Source: Anaeroplasmataceae bacterium (lineage in GTDB: Bacteria; Bacillota_I; Bacilli_A; Acholeplasmatales; Anaeroplasmataceae). Taken from it: 43,160 bases of DNA. The first letter of the stretch is position 1. Each line of letters opens with the position of its first letter. Made by a program: the position numbers and the translations under genes. Location: positions 1-43,160 of the forward strand of contig JAIDZC010000017.1 in NCBI GenBank assembly GCA_029057785.1, written 5' to 3'. Below, piece by piece: positions 25,937 to 33,938 of the stretch. The notes beneath the pieces are model-generated. The model did not search any database, was not told where the DNA came from, and was given only the letters and a program-made list of their open reading frames with translations.

Positions 25937-26143
25937 ATGAAAATTGCTTATTTTACATTAGCTATATTATGTTTGTTTGTCACAATATTCCTCTTTTGCT
26001 TTCATCCATATTATGTTTTGTTTCGTTCACAAAAAAAACAACTAAAAAAAACATATAAATACAAAAAAATTTCTTTTTTGCCGTTATTCTACTTATCTTT
26101 CTTGTTAGAAAGCCTTTTTCTCATTTTAATTTATTTAATGTAA
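25937..26143 (+). CDS. Small two-TM membrane protein
   Basis: 68 residues: TM at about 5-28, a basic loop (RSQKKQLKKTYKYKK) and a second TM at about 47-66. GTGGTGG lies before the ATG and TATAAT is at 25917-25922, although no good -35 is seen. The Lys-rich loop suggests both ends face outward by the positive-inside rule. No family recognised. Confidence 0.6.
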   Translation: MKIAYFTLAILCLFVTIFLFCFHPYYVLFRSQKKQLKKTYKYKKISFLPLFYLSFLLESLFLILIYLM

Positions 26144-26164
26144 TACGTTTTCTCATAAATTTAT

Positions 26165-26193
26165 TTGAAAAAATAAGATATAAATGTTATAAT
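26165..26193 (+). promoter_or_regulatory. Promoter of the pgk-HPr-tpiA operon
   Basis: TTGAAA (26165-26170) and TATAAT (26188-26193), 17-bp spacer, with TGT ahead of the -10 (extended -10). Strong, fitting a highly expressed glycolytic operon. Confidence 0.85.
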
Positions 26194-26237
26194 GAGGTGT
26201 AAAAAATAATAGCTTTATTTTTGGAGGATTAGTAAAT

Positions 26238-27428
26238 ATGGCTAAGAAAATTGTATCAGATTTAAATGTAAAAGGAAAAAAAGTTTTAATTCGTGTAGAC
26301 TTTAATGTTCCTATGAAGGATGGCGTTATCACAGATGATACACGTATCCGCGCAGCTTTACCTACAATTGAGTATGTAATTAATCATGGTGGTAAGGCAA
26401 TTGTATTTTCTCATTTAGGACGTGTTAAGGAAGAAGCAGATTTGGCTAAAAACGACTTAACTGTAGTCGCTAAGAGATTAGAAGAATTAATTAAAAAACC
26501 TGTTCACTTTGTAAATGCGACTAAAGGAAAGGCTTTAGAGGATGCAGCTGCTAAACTTGGTGAAGGCGAAATCTTAATGTTCCAAAACACAAGATATGAG
26601 GATTTGGATGGCAAGAAGGAATCTAAGAATGATCCTGAACTTGGAAAGTATTGGGCATCTTTAGGTGATGTATTCGTAAATGATGCATTCGGTACAGCTC
26701 ACCGTGCAGCAGCTTCTAACGTAGGTATTGCTGCAAACGTAAGTGAAACTGCAGCAGGCTTCTTACTAGAAAAGGAAATTAAATATATTGGTGGAGCAGT
26801 AGATGAGCCTGTTCGTCCTTATATTGCTATTCTTGGTGGAGCTAAGGTTTCTGACAAGATTGGTGTAATTGAAGCACTATGTGAAAAAGCAGACAAGATT
26901 TTAATTGGTGGAGCTATGATGTTCACTTTCTTAAAGGCTTTAGGAAAGAACATTGGTGCATCTAAGTGTGAAGAAGATAAACTAGATTTAGCTAAAGAGC
27001 TTTTGGCTAAGGCAGGTTCAAAATTAGTATTACCAGTTGATGCTGTATGTGCAAAGGAATTCGCAGATGTTCCAGGTGTTGTAAAATCTGTTGATGCTTT
27101 AGCAGCAGACGATATGGGTTTAGATATTGGGCCTAAGACATTAGAATTATTTGCAAGTGTTTTAGCAGGTGCTAAAACGGTTGTATGGAATGGACCTATG
27201 GGTGTATTTGAAATGAAGAACTATGCAGCAGGTACAATCGGTGTATGTGAATTATTAGCTAACCTTAAGGGCGCTAATACAATTATCGGTGGTGGTGATT
27301 CTGCAGCTGCAGCAGAAAGTCTAGGCTATGCAGATAAGATGTCACACATTTCTACAGGTGGAGGAGCTTCTTTAGAGTATCTAGAGGGCAAGGTTTTACC
27401 TGGTATCGCTTGTGTAGATGAATTATAA
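26238..27428 (+). CDS. pgk: Phosphoglycerate kinase
   Basis: 396 residues. It makes ATP from 1,3-bisphosphoglycerate. Family signature [14 protein letters not shown] near the N-terminus, then [30 protein letters not shown] and the nucleotide loop [11 protein letters not shown] strong TTTTGGAGG site precedes it. The first gene of an operon with an HPr-like protein and tpiA; codon usage is strongly biased as for an abundant protein. Confidence 0.98.
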   Translation: MAKKIVSDLNVKGKKVLIRVDFNVPMKDGVITDDTRIRAALPTIEYVINHGGKAIVFSHLGRVKEEADLAKNDLTVVAKRLEELIKKPVHFVNATKGKALEDAAAKLGEGEILMFQNTRYEDLDGKKESKNDPELGKYWASLGDVFVNDAFGTAHRAAASNVGIAANVSETAAGFLLEKEIKYIGGAVDEPVRPYIAILGGAKVSDKIGVIEALCEKADKILIGGAMMFTFLKALGKNIGASKCEEDKLDLAKELLAKAGSKLVLPVDAVCAKEFADVPGVVKSVDALAADDMGLDIGPKTLELFASVLAGAKTVVWNGPMGVFEMKNYAAGTIGVCELLANLKGANTIIGGGDSAAAAESLGYADKMSHISTGGGASLEYLEGKVLPGIACVDEL

Positions 27429-27446
27429 TAAGGAGATTTAAGGATT

Positions 27447-27695
27447 ATGCAAAAGCAAATTGTAGTAAAAAGTACTGTTGGCTTACATGCCAGCTTAGCT
27501 GCTAAGGTAGTTCAAGCAGCATCTAAGTATTCTGTAGATATTAATTTACATTATCATAATAAAGTCATTGATGTTAAATCTATTTTAGGATTAATGTCTT
27601 TAGCTATTCCAAGAGGTGAAAATGTTATAATTGAGGCTACTGGTGATCAGGCTGAGGCTGCAATTAATGACATTGCAACTATCCTTGAAAAATAA
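27447..27695 (+). CDS. HPr-like phosphocarrier with an altered active centre
   Basis: 82 residues with the HPr fold. The active-site loop reads VGLHASLAAK: His14 (equivalent to His15) is present, but the near-invariant Arg17-Pro18 are replaced by Ser16-Leu17. The regulatory-Ser region is intact (VKSILGLMSL, Ser45). It lies between pgk and tpiA, 18 bases after pgk, rather than in a ptsHI operon. Arg17 helps phosphoryl transfer, so PTS transport by this copy may be weak. A regulatory, Crh-like role through Ser45 is inference; Crh has lost the His instead. It could also be the only HPr of the genome. Confidence 0.85.
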   Translation: MQKQIVVKSTVGLHASLAAKVVQAASKYSVDINLHYHNKVIDVKSILGLMSLAIPRGENVIIEATGDQAEAAINDIATILEK

Positions 27696-27716
27696 TTAGG
27701 TAAGGAAAAGAATAGT

Positions 27717-28469
27717 ATGAGAAAACCCGTAATGGCTGGAAACTGGAAGATGAATAAGACTCGTGATGAGGCTTTAGAGTTTATTTATGCAGTAAGCGAT
27801 AAGCTTCCAAGTGCAAGTCAATTAGACTCTATTGTTTGTGCGCCAGCAATTATATTAAGAGATTTAGTAAAACGTAAAGGCAACAATCTAAAGATTGGTG
27901 CTCAAAATGTTCACTTTGCTGAAAGTGGTGCTTACACTGGAGAAATCTCTCCAGTAATGCTAACATCAACTGGAGTAGAGTATGTAATCATTGGTCATAG
28001 TGAAAGAAGAGCTTATTTTAATGAAACTGATGAAACAGTTAATTTAAAAGTTAAAGCAGCTCTAGCTAATGACTTAAAGCCTATAATTTGTTGTGGAGAA
28101 TCTTTAGAGGAAAGAGAAGCTAATACAACGCATGATGTACTAGATAGACAAATTACTAAGGCATTTGAAGGCATTGATAATAAAGATTTATCAAATATAA
28201 TAATCGCTTATGAGCCTATTTGGGCAATAGGAACTGGAAAGGTTGCATCTGCAGAAATGGCAGATGAGGCATGTGGCTATATCCGTTCTTTAATTGCAAA
28301 GCTATATTGTCCAAAGTGTGCTGAAGGTATTCGTATTTTATATGGTGGTTCTGTATCAACAAAGAGCGTAAGTGAACTTATGGCTCAGCCAAATATTGAT
28401 GGTGGCTTAGTTGGAGGAGCATCATTACAAGCAGATAGCTTTATTGAACTTTGTAACAAAGCAATATAA
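27717..28469 (+). CDS. tpiA: Triosephosphate isomerase
   Basis: 250 residues. It interconverts glyceraldehyde 3-phosphate and dihydroxyacetone phosphate. Motifs GNWKMN (Lys12), IGHSERR (His), the loop AYEPIWAIGTGK with the catalytic Glu, and YGGSV. An unusual short Cys pair (YCPKCAEG) precedes the phosphate-binding strand. Third gene of the glycolytic operon, ended by a terminator 6 bases after its stop. Confidence 0.98.
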   Translation: MRKPVMAGNWKMNKTRDEALEFIYAVSDKLPSASQLDSIVCAPAIILRDLVKRKGNNLKIGAQNVHFAESGAYTGEISPVMLTSTGVEYVIIGHSERRAYFNETDETVNLKVKAALANDLKPIICCGESLEEREANTTHDVLDRQITKAFEGIDNKDLSNIIIAYEPIWAIGTGKVASAEMADEACGYIRSLIAKLYCPKCAEGIRILYGGSVSTKSVSELMAQPNIDGGLVGGASLQADSFIELCNKAI

Positions 28470-28474
28470 AAATG

Positions 28475-28502
28475 AAAAGACCCAAAAAAGGGTCTTTTTT
28501 GT
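28475..28502 (+). terminator. Terminator of the pgk-tpiA operon
   Basis: AAAAGACCC (28475-28483) pairs with GGGTCTTTT (28490-28498) around six A, followed by a T run. Confidence 0.9.
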
Positions 28503-28544
28503 TTGCTAAATGAAATGCAAAAATAAATTGCTATTTAAATAGAG

Positions 28545-28576
28545 TTCTTGTAAATCAAGAAGAAAAAAGGTATGAT
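28545..28576 (+). promoter_or_regulatory. Promoter with an overlapping inverted repeat
   Basis: TTGTAA (28548-28553) and TATGAT (28571-28576), 17-bp spacer. TTCTTG (28545-28550) and CAAGAA (28556-28561) form a 6-bp dyad across the -35 box, a possible operator. Confidence 0.6.
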
Positions 28577-28607
28577 ATAGCTAAGATAAGATTTAGAGGA
28601 CAAATAT

Positions 28608-28850
28608 ATGGAAAAAGAAACGAATCAAATAAGAATCCAAAAATTGAATTTTAAAATTAAGTTTTTAATTGCTTTCAGTATCATATGGAGTATTTTTATA
28701 ATAGTAAGTTCTATTCTTTTGTTTGTTCTTACCTCCTTTTGGGAGCTAGCAACTGGATTTTTACTTACACTTCCTTGGTCTATTGGGTTAGGAGGAGTAA
28801 TGCCAGTTGTAAAATTCAAAAAGGAAATAAAAGAGTTAAAAGCCAAATAA
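28608..28850 (+). CDS. Small two-TM membrane protein
   Basis: 80 residues: charged N-terminus, TM at about 18-40 and about 45-67, then a Lys-rich tail (VKFKKEIKELKAK). TAGAGGA precedes the ATG. It has its own promoter and no partner gene. No family recognised. Confidence 0.65.
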   Translation: MEKETNQIRIQKLNFKIKFLIAFSIIWSIFIIVSSILLFVLTSFWELATGFLLTLPWSIGLGGVMPVVKFKKEIKELKAK

Positions 28851-28952
28851 GATGTATAAAATACATTCTAAATTATTAGGAAATCTATAGAGGGGATAGC
28901 TGTCATGGAAGGAATATTCATTTTTATAAATTAAATAAAAGAAAATCTTATA

Positions 28953-29738
28953 TTATTTCTTCTTAAAATTTCTTTGCATTGCTGCTTCATACACAATAAT
29001 AGAAGTTGCAACTCCAACATTTAAGCTGTTATTGTTTCCTTGCATAGGAATAAATACCTTCTGATGTGGATGATTGTACCAATCCTCTTGAATGCCATAT
29101 CGCTCATTACCAAATACTAAAGCTATTTTTCCGGTATAGTGATGACTTTGATAATCTAAACCTAATTCAGGCTCTCCTAAATAAATTGTGTATTGGTTTT
29201 GTTGTAAAAAATCTTGTGCCTCTTGATATCCCATTAAAACTGTTGGAAGTATGAGGTTTGTTCCTCTAGCAGAAGTAGTAATCTTAGGATTATGAGGTTT
29301 TGAAATAGGATCTACTAAGATTACGCCTGTGGCTCCACAGGCATCTAAGGTCCTGTAGATTGTTCCTACATTTCCTGGAATTTCCAGTCTATCTAATACA
29401 ATAATAAAATCTCCTAATTCCTCTTTAGAATACTTAGGCATCTGAATTGCAGCTGATATCCCAGCATGATTTTCTTTTGTTTGAAATGTCTCATAAGTGG
29501 AAAGTGATATTTCATAGCATTCCTTAGCTTGTTGTTTTAATTTATCGATGAGTTGAAGAGTATCCTCTTTATATTCCATATCACTTGTAATTAAAAGATA
29601 AGGAATTTCTAATCGATAGGTATTCGCCAGTTTAAGTACTTCTAGATCATCTGTGAATATATAATCCCTATGCTTATTTGTTTTAGATAATTCTTTAAAG
29701 AAATGTACAACTTCATCATTTTTCCCTATTTTTTTCAT
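28953..29738 (-). CDS. TrmH/SpoU-family RNA 2'-O-methyltransferase
   Basis: 261 residues. The C-terminal SPOUT domain shows the three trefoil-knot motifs: IPGNVGTIYRTLDA, LVFGNERYGI and IPMQGNNNSLNVGVATSII. The N-terminal 95 residues are a poorly conserved substrate-binding part. The target (tRNA or 23S rRNA ribose) cannot be told from the sequence. GGTGAT precedes the start. It is divergent from the WHPGW-repeat protein gene, sharing a symmetric promoter region. A second member of the family is encoded at 36495. Confidence 0.88.
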   Translation of the reverse strand: MKKIGKNDEVVHFFKELSKTNKHRDYIFTDDLEVLKLANTYRLEIPYLLITSDMEYKEDTLQLIDKLKQQAKECYEISLSTYETFQTKENHAGISAAIQMPKYSKEELGDFIIVLDRLEIPGNVGTIYRTLDACGATGVILVDPISKPHNPKITTSARGTNLILPTVLMGYQEAQDFLQQNQYTIYLGEPELGLDYQSHHYTGKIALVFGNERYGIQEDWYNHPHQKVFIPMQGNNNSLNVGVATSIIVYEAAMQRNFKKK

Positions 29739-29753
29739 ACTATCACCAAAAAT

Positions 29754-29786
29754 ATTATATCACAATTTTATAAACTATGATATAAT
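29754..29786. promoter_or_regulatory. Symmetric divergent extended -10 promoters
   Basis: ATTATATCA (29754-29762) and TGATATAAT (29778-29786) are inverted copies 15 bp apart. Each is an extended -10 element (TGA-TATAAT), the left one reading toward the methyltransferase and the right one toward the gene at 29811. The -35 regions are poor and lie within the other promoter. Confidence 0.65.
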
Positions 29787-29810
29787 AGAAATACAAAGGA
29801 GAGATGAGTT

Positions 29811-30161
29811 ATGACACTTCGTGCTAAAATTATTGCTGCTACACCAATGATTACAATCATTATCTATTTATTATTAGGTTTTTATCTTGATGCTTGGCAT
29901 CCTGGCTGGATTGTATTTTTTGCAATTCCAATTGTACCAATGATGCTTGGTAAGGTAACTATAATGGGGTTATATCCTGTACTTGTCGTGATTGCATATT
30001 TACTTATGGGTATTATAGGAGATTTATGGCATCCAGGTTGGATTATTTTCTTGACTATCCCAGTTGTAGAAATCTTTTTACCTAAAAATAAAGTAATTTT
30101 TAATCCTAAAAAGAAAAAGAAAAAACAAAAAATCTTTGTTTATGATGAAGATGAAAGATAA
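29811..30161 (+). CDS. Membrane protein with duplicated WHPGW repeat
   Basis: 116 residues with two copies of a two-helix unit: YLLLGFYLDAWHPGWIVFF... and YLLMGIIGDLWHPGWIIFL..., each followed by AIP/TIP. The repeats are about 50 residues apart, showing internal duplication. A very basic tail (NPKKKKKKQK) and acidic end (YDEDER) follow. AAAGGAGA precedes the ATG. The unit resembles small bacterial membrane proteins of unknown role. A terminator follows at once. Confidence 0.75.
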   Translation: MTLRAKIIAATPMITIIIYLLLGFYLDAWHPGWIVFFAIPIVPMMLGKVTIMGLYPVLVVIAYLLMGIIGDLWHPGWIIFLTIPVVEIFLPKNKVIFNPKKKKKKQKIFVYDEDER

Positions 30162-30179
30162 TCCCTTAAGGGATTTTTT
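30160..30179 (+). terminator. Terminator after the WHPGW-repeat gene
   Basis: AATCCC (30160-30165) and GGGATT (30170-30175), 4-base loop, six T. Confidence 0.75.
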
Positions 30180-30186
30180 CTTTTAC

Positions 30187-30216
30187 TTGACAATAATACA
30201 GTTAATACAGTATAAT
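30187..30216 (+). promoter_or_regulatory. Promoter of the GntR-ABC operon with direct repeat
   Basis: TTGACA (30187-30192) and TATAAT (30211-30216) with an 18-bp spacer. Inside it AATACAGT occurs twice (30195-30202 and 30204-30211), a 9-bp period, making a candidate site for the YtrA-type repressor encoded next. Confidence 0.8.
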
Positions 30217-30238
30217 GCTATTGAAAGGAGGAAGTACA

Positions 30239-30592
30239 ATGCAAATCAAGATTACGAGTAAGCAATCTATTTATCTAGAAGTTGCAGCAAAAATTGAATC
30301 CTTTATAAAATTAGGTGTTTTTAAGGAAAATGAAAAACTACCTTCCTGTCGCAAACTTGGTTTAGAGCTTGGTGTGAACCCGAATACAATAGAACGAGCA
30401 TATTCTTTGTTAGAAGAGAAGAATGTTGTTTATACTATTCCTAAAAAAGGAATTTTTGTTTGCCCAGTCAATCAAAACCATGTTTTTCTAGAGGAGGTAA
30501 TTAACACCTTGAACCATTTTAAAGAAATGGGAATATCTCAAAAAGAATTAGAAGACTTAATTATAAAAATATATGAGGAGGAAAGGCAATGA
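30239..30592 (+). CDS. YtrA-subfamily GntR transcriptional regulator
   Basis: 117 residues: a GntR winged helix (YLEVAAKIESFIKLG, LPSCRKLGLELGVNPNTIERAY, then the wing) and a short helical dimerisation tail without an effector domain, the YtrA pattern. Such regulators repress the ABC operon they head. AAAGGAGG precedes ATG 30239; the frame is open further upstream without a better start. It overlaps the ATPase gene by ATGA. Confidence 0.9.
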   Translation: MQIKITSKQSIYLEVAAKIESFIKLGVFKENEKLPSCRKLGLELGVNPNTIERAYSLLEEKNVVYTIPKKGIFVCPVNQNHVFLEEVINTLNHFKEMGISQKELEDLIIKIYEEERQ

Positions 30593-31470
30593 TAGAAATT
30601 AAAAACTTAACTCATCGATTCGGCGATTATGTTGTTCTAGATAATGTTGACTTAACCTTTGAAGAAGGAAAAATATATGGTCTCATTGGTATTAATGGTG
30701 CAGGTAAATCCACATTAATGAGATTAATGTCAAGTGTTTATCGCCCATCATCTGGATCTATAATAATTGATGGAGAACCAATTGACAGCAATGCAAAATT
30801 AAAGGAACTTGTTTTCTTTTTGCCAGACGATCCATTTTATAGCTTTAATGCAACTCCAGAGTCTTTGAGTAAAATGTATAAAATTTTTTATCCTAAATTC
30901 GATATGGAAATGTTTCAAGCCTATTTGAAAAAATTTGATATTTCATTAAAAGGAAAAATGAATCATTTTTCAAAAGGTATGAGAAGAAGAGTGTTTTTAA
31001 CTTTAGCTATAGCTAGTCAAGTGAAGTATTTATTTTTAGATGAGGCCTTTGATGGATTAGATCCATTGGCTAGAATAGAGTTTAATCATTTTTTGTTAGA
31101 GAGCTTTGAAAATCATACTATGACCGTAATCATATCTTCACATTCTTTAAAGGATTTAGAAGAAATTATTGATGGATATGTCATTCTAGATCATCAAAAG
31201 GTTTTGGCTTCAGGAAAAATGATGGAAAACTTTGAGCAATATGTAAAGTTTCAAATGGCATATACCACTCCAATTACAGAAAATCTTTTTAAAGCTTTAA
31301 GCCCAACTGAATTAAAGATTGTTGGAAAAATTGTTCAGATTGTTGTAAGGAGAGAAGAAGAAATCATAAAAGCATTACAGGCTACCAATCCAGTAATGAT
31401 GGAAGAATTGGAAATGGATTTCAATGATTATTTTACAAATATTGTTACTGAAGGAGGAGAAAAAAGATGA
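30589..31470 (+). CDS. ABC transporter ATP-binding protein
   Basis: 293 residues. Walker A GINGAGKST, ABC signature SKGMRRR, Walker B LFLDEAFDGLDP and an H-loop in SSHSL. The C-terminal 80 residues are the variable extension seen in BcrA/YtrB-type ATPases. Coupled by ATGA overlaps to the GntR gene before and the permease after. The substrate is unknown; related operons respond to cell-wall antibiotics. Confidence 0.93.
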   Translation: MIEIKNLTHRFGDYVVLDNVDLTFEEGKIYGLIGINGAGKSTLMRLMSSVYRPSSGSIIIDGEPIDSNAKLKELVFFLPDDPFYSFNATPESLSKMYKIFYPKFDMEMFQAYLKKFDISLKGKMNHFSKGMRRRVFLTLAIASQVKYLFLDEAFDGLDPLARIEFNHFLLESFENHTMTVIISSHSLKDLEEIIDGYVILDHQKVLASGKMMENFEQYVKFQMAYTTPITENLFKALSPTELKIVGKIVQIVVRREEEIIKALQATNPVMMEELEMDFNDYFTNIVTEGGEKR

Positions 31471-32495
31471 AAAAGGTTTTTATATATGAGATTAAGAAAC
31501 TTTTAATTCCTCTAGTCATCTATTTGATAATAATGTCAATTCTTGGATGTACCATTTTGGTGTTTGACACAACTGTAGCTTGGACACACTTCACTTCACT
31601 TTATGGACTTTTCCTGTTATTCTTGATTATTGGAATCGTTTATAAAACTTTTACTTATAATAAAAAAAGAATAAGTGCAGATATGACCTATTCTTTACCA
31701 GTTACAAAACGTGAATTATTTGTTGGTAAATATTTGGCAGCTATAGCATCACTTGTTGTGATGGCCGTTATATTTACTTTGGTTTGTTTAATTATCTTTG
31801 CATTAGCATATGTAAGTAGAGCATTTGAATATAGTACAACAGCTGGACAAACTTTGGATGTACAGCTAGAGTATTTCCTGTTGGGAGTCTTAATACAAAT
31901 AGCAATAACGATTCCAATGTTCAATTTTATATTATTGTTTTATTATAAAGCGAATACGGTTTTAGATGGAATTGTGTATGTAGGATTAGGGTTGGCAATA
32001 GTTTTTTTAGTTTCTCAAATTATAATTGATAATGCTGATTCAGGGTTCTCTATGTTTCCATTACTTATATATGTAGAGGCTCCAAAGTATTTTTTTGAAG
32101 ATCCTTTTCTGCACCAGCCACGAATTGATAATGTTTCTCTATTCACCACAATATTTATCATATATGCAATTTTAGGATATTTAATATCTATTTACTTAAT
32201 TTGGTTTTCAAAAAAAGACTGTTCTATTCGAACACAAGGTCTTTCTAATGGGATTTTTGGGTACAGAGTGTTCTTACCATTAACTGCAGGACTTATACCT
32301 ATTTTAATTGTGATTAACAGTGGTCATGTAGAAATTATACCTTTATGGTATATTTTAATAGGTATAGCATTATTTATTGGGTACTGCATATATCATAGAA
32401 ATGTGAAATTTAATAAAGAAAGCTATATTGTTTTCGCTTCCACTTTGGGATTTAATTTCTTTGTATTAATGATTTGGATGATAACTCAAATCTAA
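31467..32495 (+). CDS. ABC-2 type transporter permease
   Basis: 342 residues with about eight to nine TM segments (near 12-32, 42-62, 93-115, 140-165, 172-192, 226-246, 270-285, 292-308 and 320-340). The cytoplasmic loop SLPVTKRELFVGKYLA after TM2 is characteristic of ABC-2 exporters. It partners the preceding ATPase, with which it overlaps by 4 bases. Substrate unknown. Confidence 0.88.
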   Translation: MKKVFIYEIKKLLIPLVIYLIIMSILGCTILVFDTTVAWTHFTSLYGLFLLFLIIGIVYKTFTYNKKRISADMTYSLPVTKRELFVGKYLAAIASLVVMAVIFTLVCLIIFALAYVSRAFEYSTTAGQTLDVQLEYFLLGVLIQIAITIPMFNFILLFYYKANTVLDGIVYVGLGLAIVFLVSQIIIDNADSGFSMFPLLIYVEAPKYFFEDPFLHQPRIDNVSLFTTIFIIYAILGYLISIYLIWFSKKDCSIRTQGLSNGIFGYRVFLPLTAGLIPILIVINSGHVEIIPLWYILIGIALFIGYCIYHRNVKFNKESYIVFASTLGFNFFVLMIWMITQI

Positions 32496-32507
32496 GCTGG
32501 CAAAATA

Positions 32508-32538
32508 AAAAGGAACCAACAAGGTTCCTTTTCTTTTT
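32508..32538. terminator. Bidirectional terminator between permease and rpsD
   Basis: AAAAGGAACC (32508-32517) pairs with GGTTCCTTTT (32523-32532). T-rich tails exist on both strands, so it can end both the ABC operon and rpsD. Confidence 0.85.
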
Positions 32539-32542
32539 TGTC

Positions 32543-33139
32543 TTATCTGTTGTAGAATTCGACAATTAGTTGTTCGTTGATTTCTGGTAGGAATTCGTCT
32601 CTTTCAGGAATTCTTACAAGAGTACCAACGTTATTCTCATCGAATGAAAGATATTCAGCACGTGCTAATTTAGCTTCTAAAGCTGCTTTAACAATAACTA
32701 AATCCTTTGATGCTTCCTTCATTGCGATAGTTTGACCAACCTTTACACGGTAAGAAGGAATATCTACCTTCTTGCCATCAACCACAACATGGCCATGATT
32801 TACTAGCTGACGAGCTTGTGCTCTTGTACTAGCGAAGCCTAAACGATAAACTAGGTTATCAAGACGAACTTCTAATAACTTTAAGAAGTTAACACCTGTT
32901 TTACCAGCCATCTTAGAAGCTTCATTGAAAGTTTTTCTGAATTGTTTTTCAGAAACACCATAAGTAAATCTTACCTTTTGCTTTTCAGCCATCTGTGTTG
33001 CATATTCACTAAGCTTCTTACGCTTAGCACCATGCTGTCCTGGAGCATACTTTCTTCTAGCTAATTCTTTGCCAGTTTCACTAACAGAATAGCCTAGACG
33101 ACGAGATACCTTCCAGGTTGAGCCTGTAAATTTTGACAT
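32543..33139 (-). CDS. rpsD: 30S ribosomal protein S4
   Basis: 198 residues. It begins [17 protein letters not shown] and lacks the N-terminal zinc-binding cysteines, as in many low-GC Bacillota. The S4 RNA-binding domain has [32 protein letters not shown] primary 16S rRNA binder that in Bacillus represses its own mRNA. AGGAGGACAAAG precedes the start. It is monocistronic with a leader of about 168 nt that can form a pseudoknot. Confidence 0.97.
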   Translation of the reverse strand: MSKFTGSTWKVSRRLGYSVSETGKELARRKYAPGQHGAKRKKLSEYATQMAEKQKVRFTYGVSEKQFRKTFNEASKMAGKTGVNFLKLLEVRLDNLVYRLGFASTRAQARQLVNHGHVVVDGKKVDIPSYRVKVGQTIAMKEASKDLVIVKAALEAKLARAEYLSFDENNVGTLVRIPERDEFLPEINEQLIVEFYNR

Positions 33140-33307
33140 ATCTTTGTCCTCCTAAATATTTTTGATTTGGGAGTAAAATTGTTTGCCATCTATTATAGGA
33201 TATCTTAAATTATACGTTCACCATGAAGCAGCGAAGATTACTAGTAATGCCTTATAGGCTTTAAGATATGAACTACAACAGGATTGACAGCTGCTTTTTA
33301 CCCACGC
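33140..33307 (-). ncRNA. rpsD leader with pseudoknot, probable S4 autoregulatory element
   Basis: On the minus strand two helices cross. Helix P1: complement of 33290-33296 (AAGCAGC) with complement of 33226-33232 (GCTGCTT), 7 bp. Helix P2: complement of 33260-33269 (ATATCTTAAA) with complement of 33200-33209 (TTTAAGATAT), 10 bp. Their order 5'P1-5'P2-3'P1-3'P2 is an H-type pseudoknot. A small hairpin (33249-33259) and a palindrome (33237-33248) sit inside. S4 leaders in E. coli and Bacillus are known to fold as pseudoknot-like mimics of the 16S site; equivalence here is inference. Confidence 0.65.
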
Positions 33308-33313
33308 TTTGGT

Positions 33314-33343
33314 ATTATACCATAACTTAGTTATATAAGTCAA
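33314..33343 (-). promoter_or_regulatory. Promoter of rpsD
   Basis: On the minus strand, TTGACT (complement of 33338-33343) and TATAAT (complement of 33314-33319), 18-bp spacer. Confidence 0.85.
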
Positions 33344-33378
33344 ATCATTTTTATTCTTTAAAAATTGAATAATAAAAG

Positions 33379-33840
33379 TTATTCTAAAACCTTTTCGAGC
33401 TGATGGGATAATTGTTGAGCAACTTTTTCTAAATATAATTTATCTTGTTCGTTAAAGCGATCAAGAACAGGAGAATCTATATCCAAGATTGCATATAACT
33501 TGTTATGAACCAAGATGGGTATACAGATTTCACTATTTGAAGCACTATCACAAGCGATATGTCCTTTAAATTCATGAACATTTGGAACAACGATTGTTTT
33601 TAATGTTGTAGCACAAGCTCCACATACGCCTTTAGAAAAAGGAATTCTTGTACATGCTACCTTTCCTTGGAAGGGGCCTAAAAGAAGTGTATTATCTTTG
33701 TTTATATAAAACCCAACCCAGTTAATCTGTTTTAAATGTTCAAATAATAAAGCACTTGTATTAGATAAAATTGTCATATCATAAGTATTATCTTCAATTA
33801 ATGCGGGTAATATTTGTAGGATTTCTTTATAGTTTGTCAT
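33379..33840 (-). CDS. msrC: Free methionine-(R)-sulfoxide reductase (GAF domain)
   Basis: 153 residues, one GAF domain. All three catalytic or resolving cysteines are at family spacing: Cys63 in VACTRIP, Cys73 in GVCG (+10) and Cys97 in HIACDSASNSEI (+24). It reduces free methionine-R-sulfoxide in the cytoplasm. TGGAGG precedes the start. Single gene, divergent from thiI. Confidence 0.94.
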   Translation of the reverse strand: MTNYKEILQILPALIEDNTYDMTILSNTSALLFEHLKQINWVGFYINKDNTLLLGPFQGKVACTRIPFSKGVCGACATTLKTIVVPNVHEFKGHIACDSASNSEICIPILVHNKLYAILDIDSPVLDRFNEQDKLYLEKVAQQLSHQLEKVLE

Positions 33841-33863
33841 AGTCTATTCCTCCATATAACTTC

Positions 33864-33892
33864 ATTATACTATGAATTACGTTAGTTTTCCA
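33864..33892 (-). promoter_or_regulatory. Promoter of msrC
   Basis: On the minus strand, TGGAAA (complement of 33887-33892) and TATAAT (complement of 33864-33869), 17-bp spacer; the -35 is a 4 of 6 match. Confidence 0.5.
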
Positions 33893-33920
33893 TTGAAAAA
33901 GTTTGAGTTTTTGGTATAAT
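33893..33920 (+). promoter_or_regulatory. Promoter of thiI
   Basis: TTGAAA (33893-33898) and TATAAT (33915-33920), 16-bp spacer, with TGG before the -10 (extended -10). Confidence 0.65.
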
Positions 33921-33938
33921 TTTAGGCGAGGTGTTATT

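Noticed and set aside
28905..28934. Nine-codon ORF with a good GAGGGG ribosome site
   Set aside because: Too short, no promoter and no conserved content; could be chance in AT-rich DNA.
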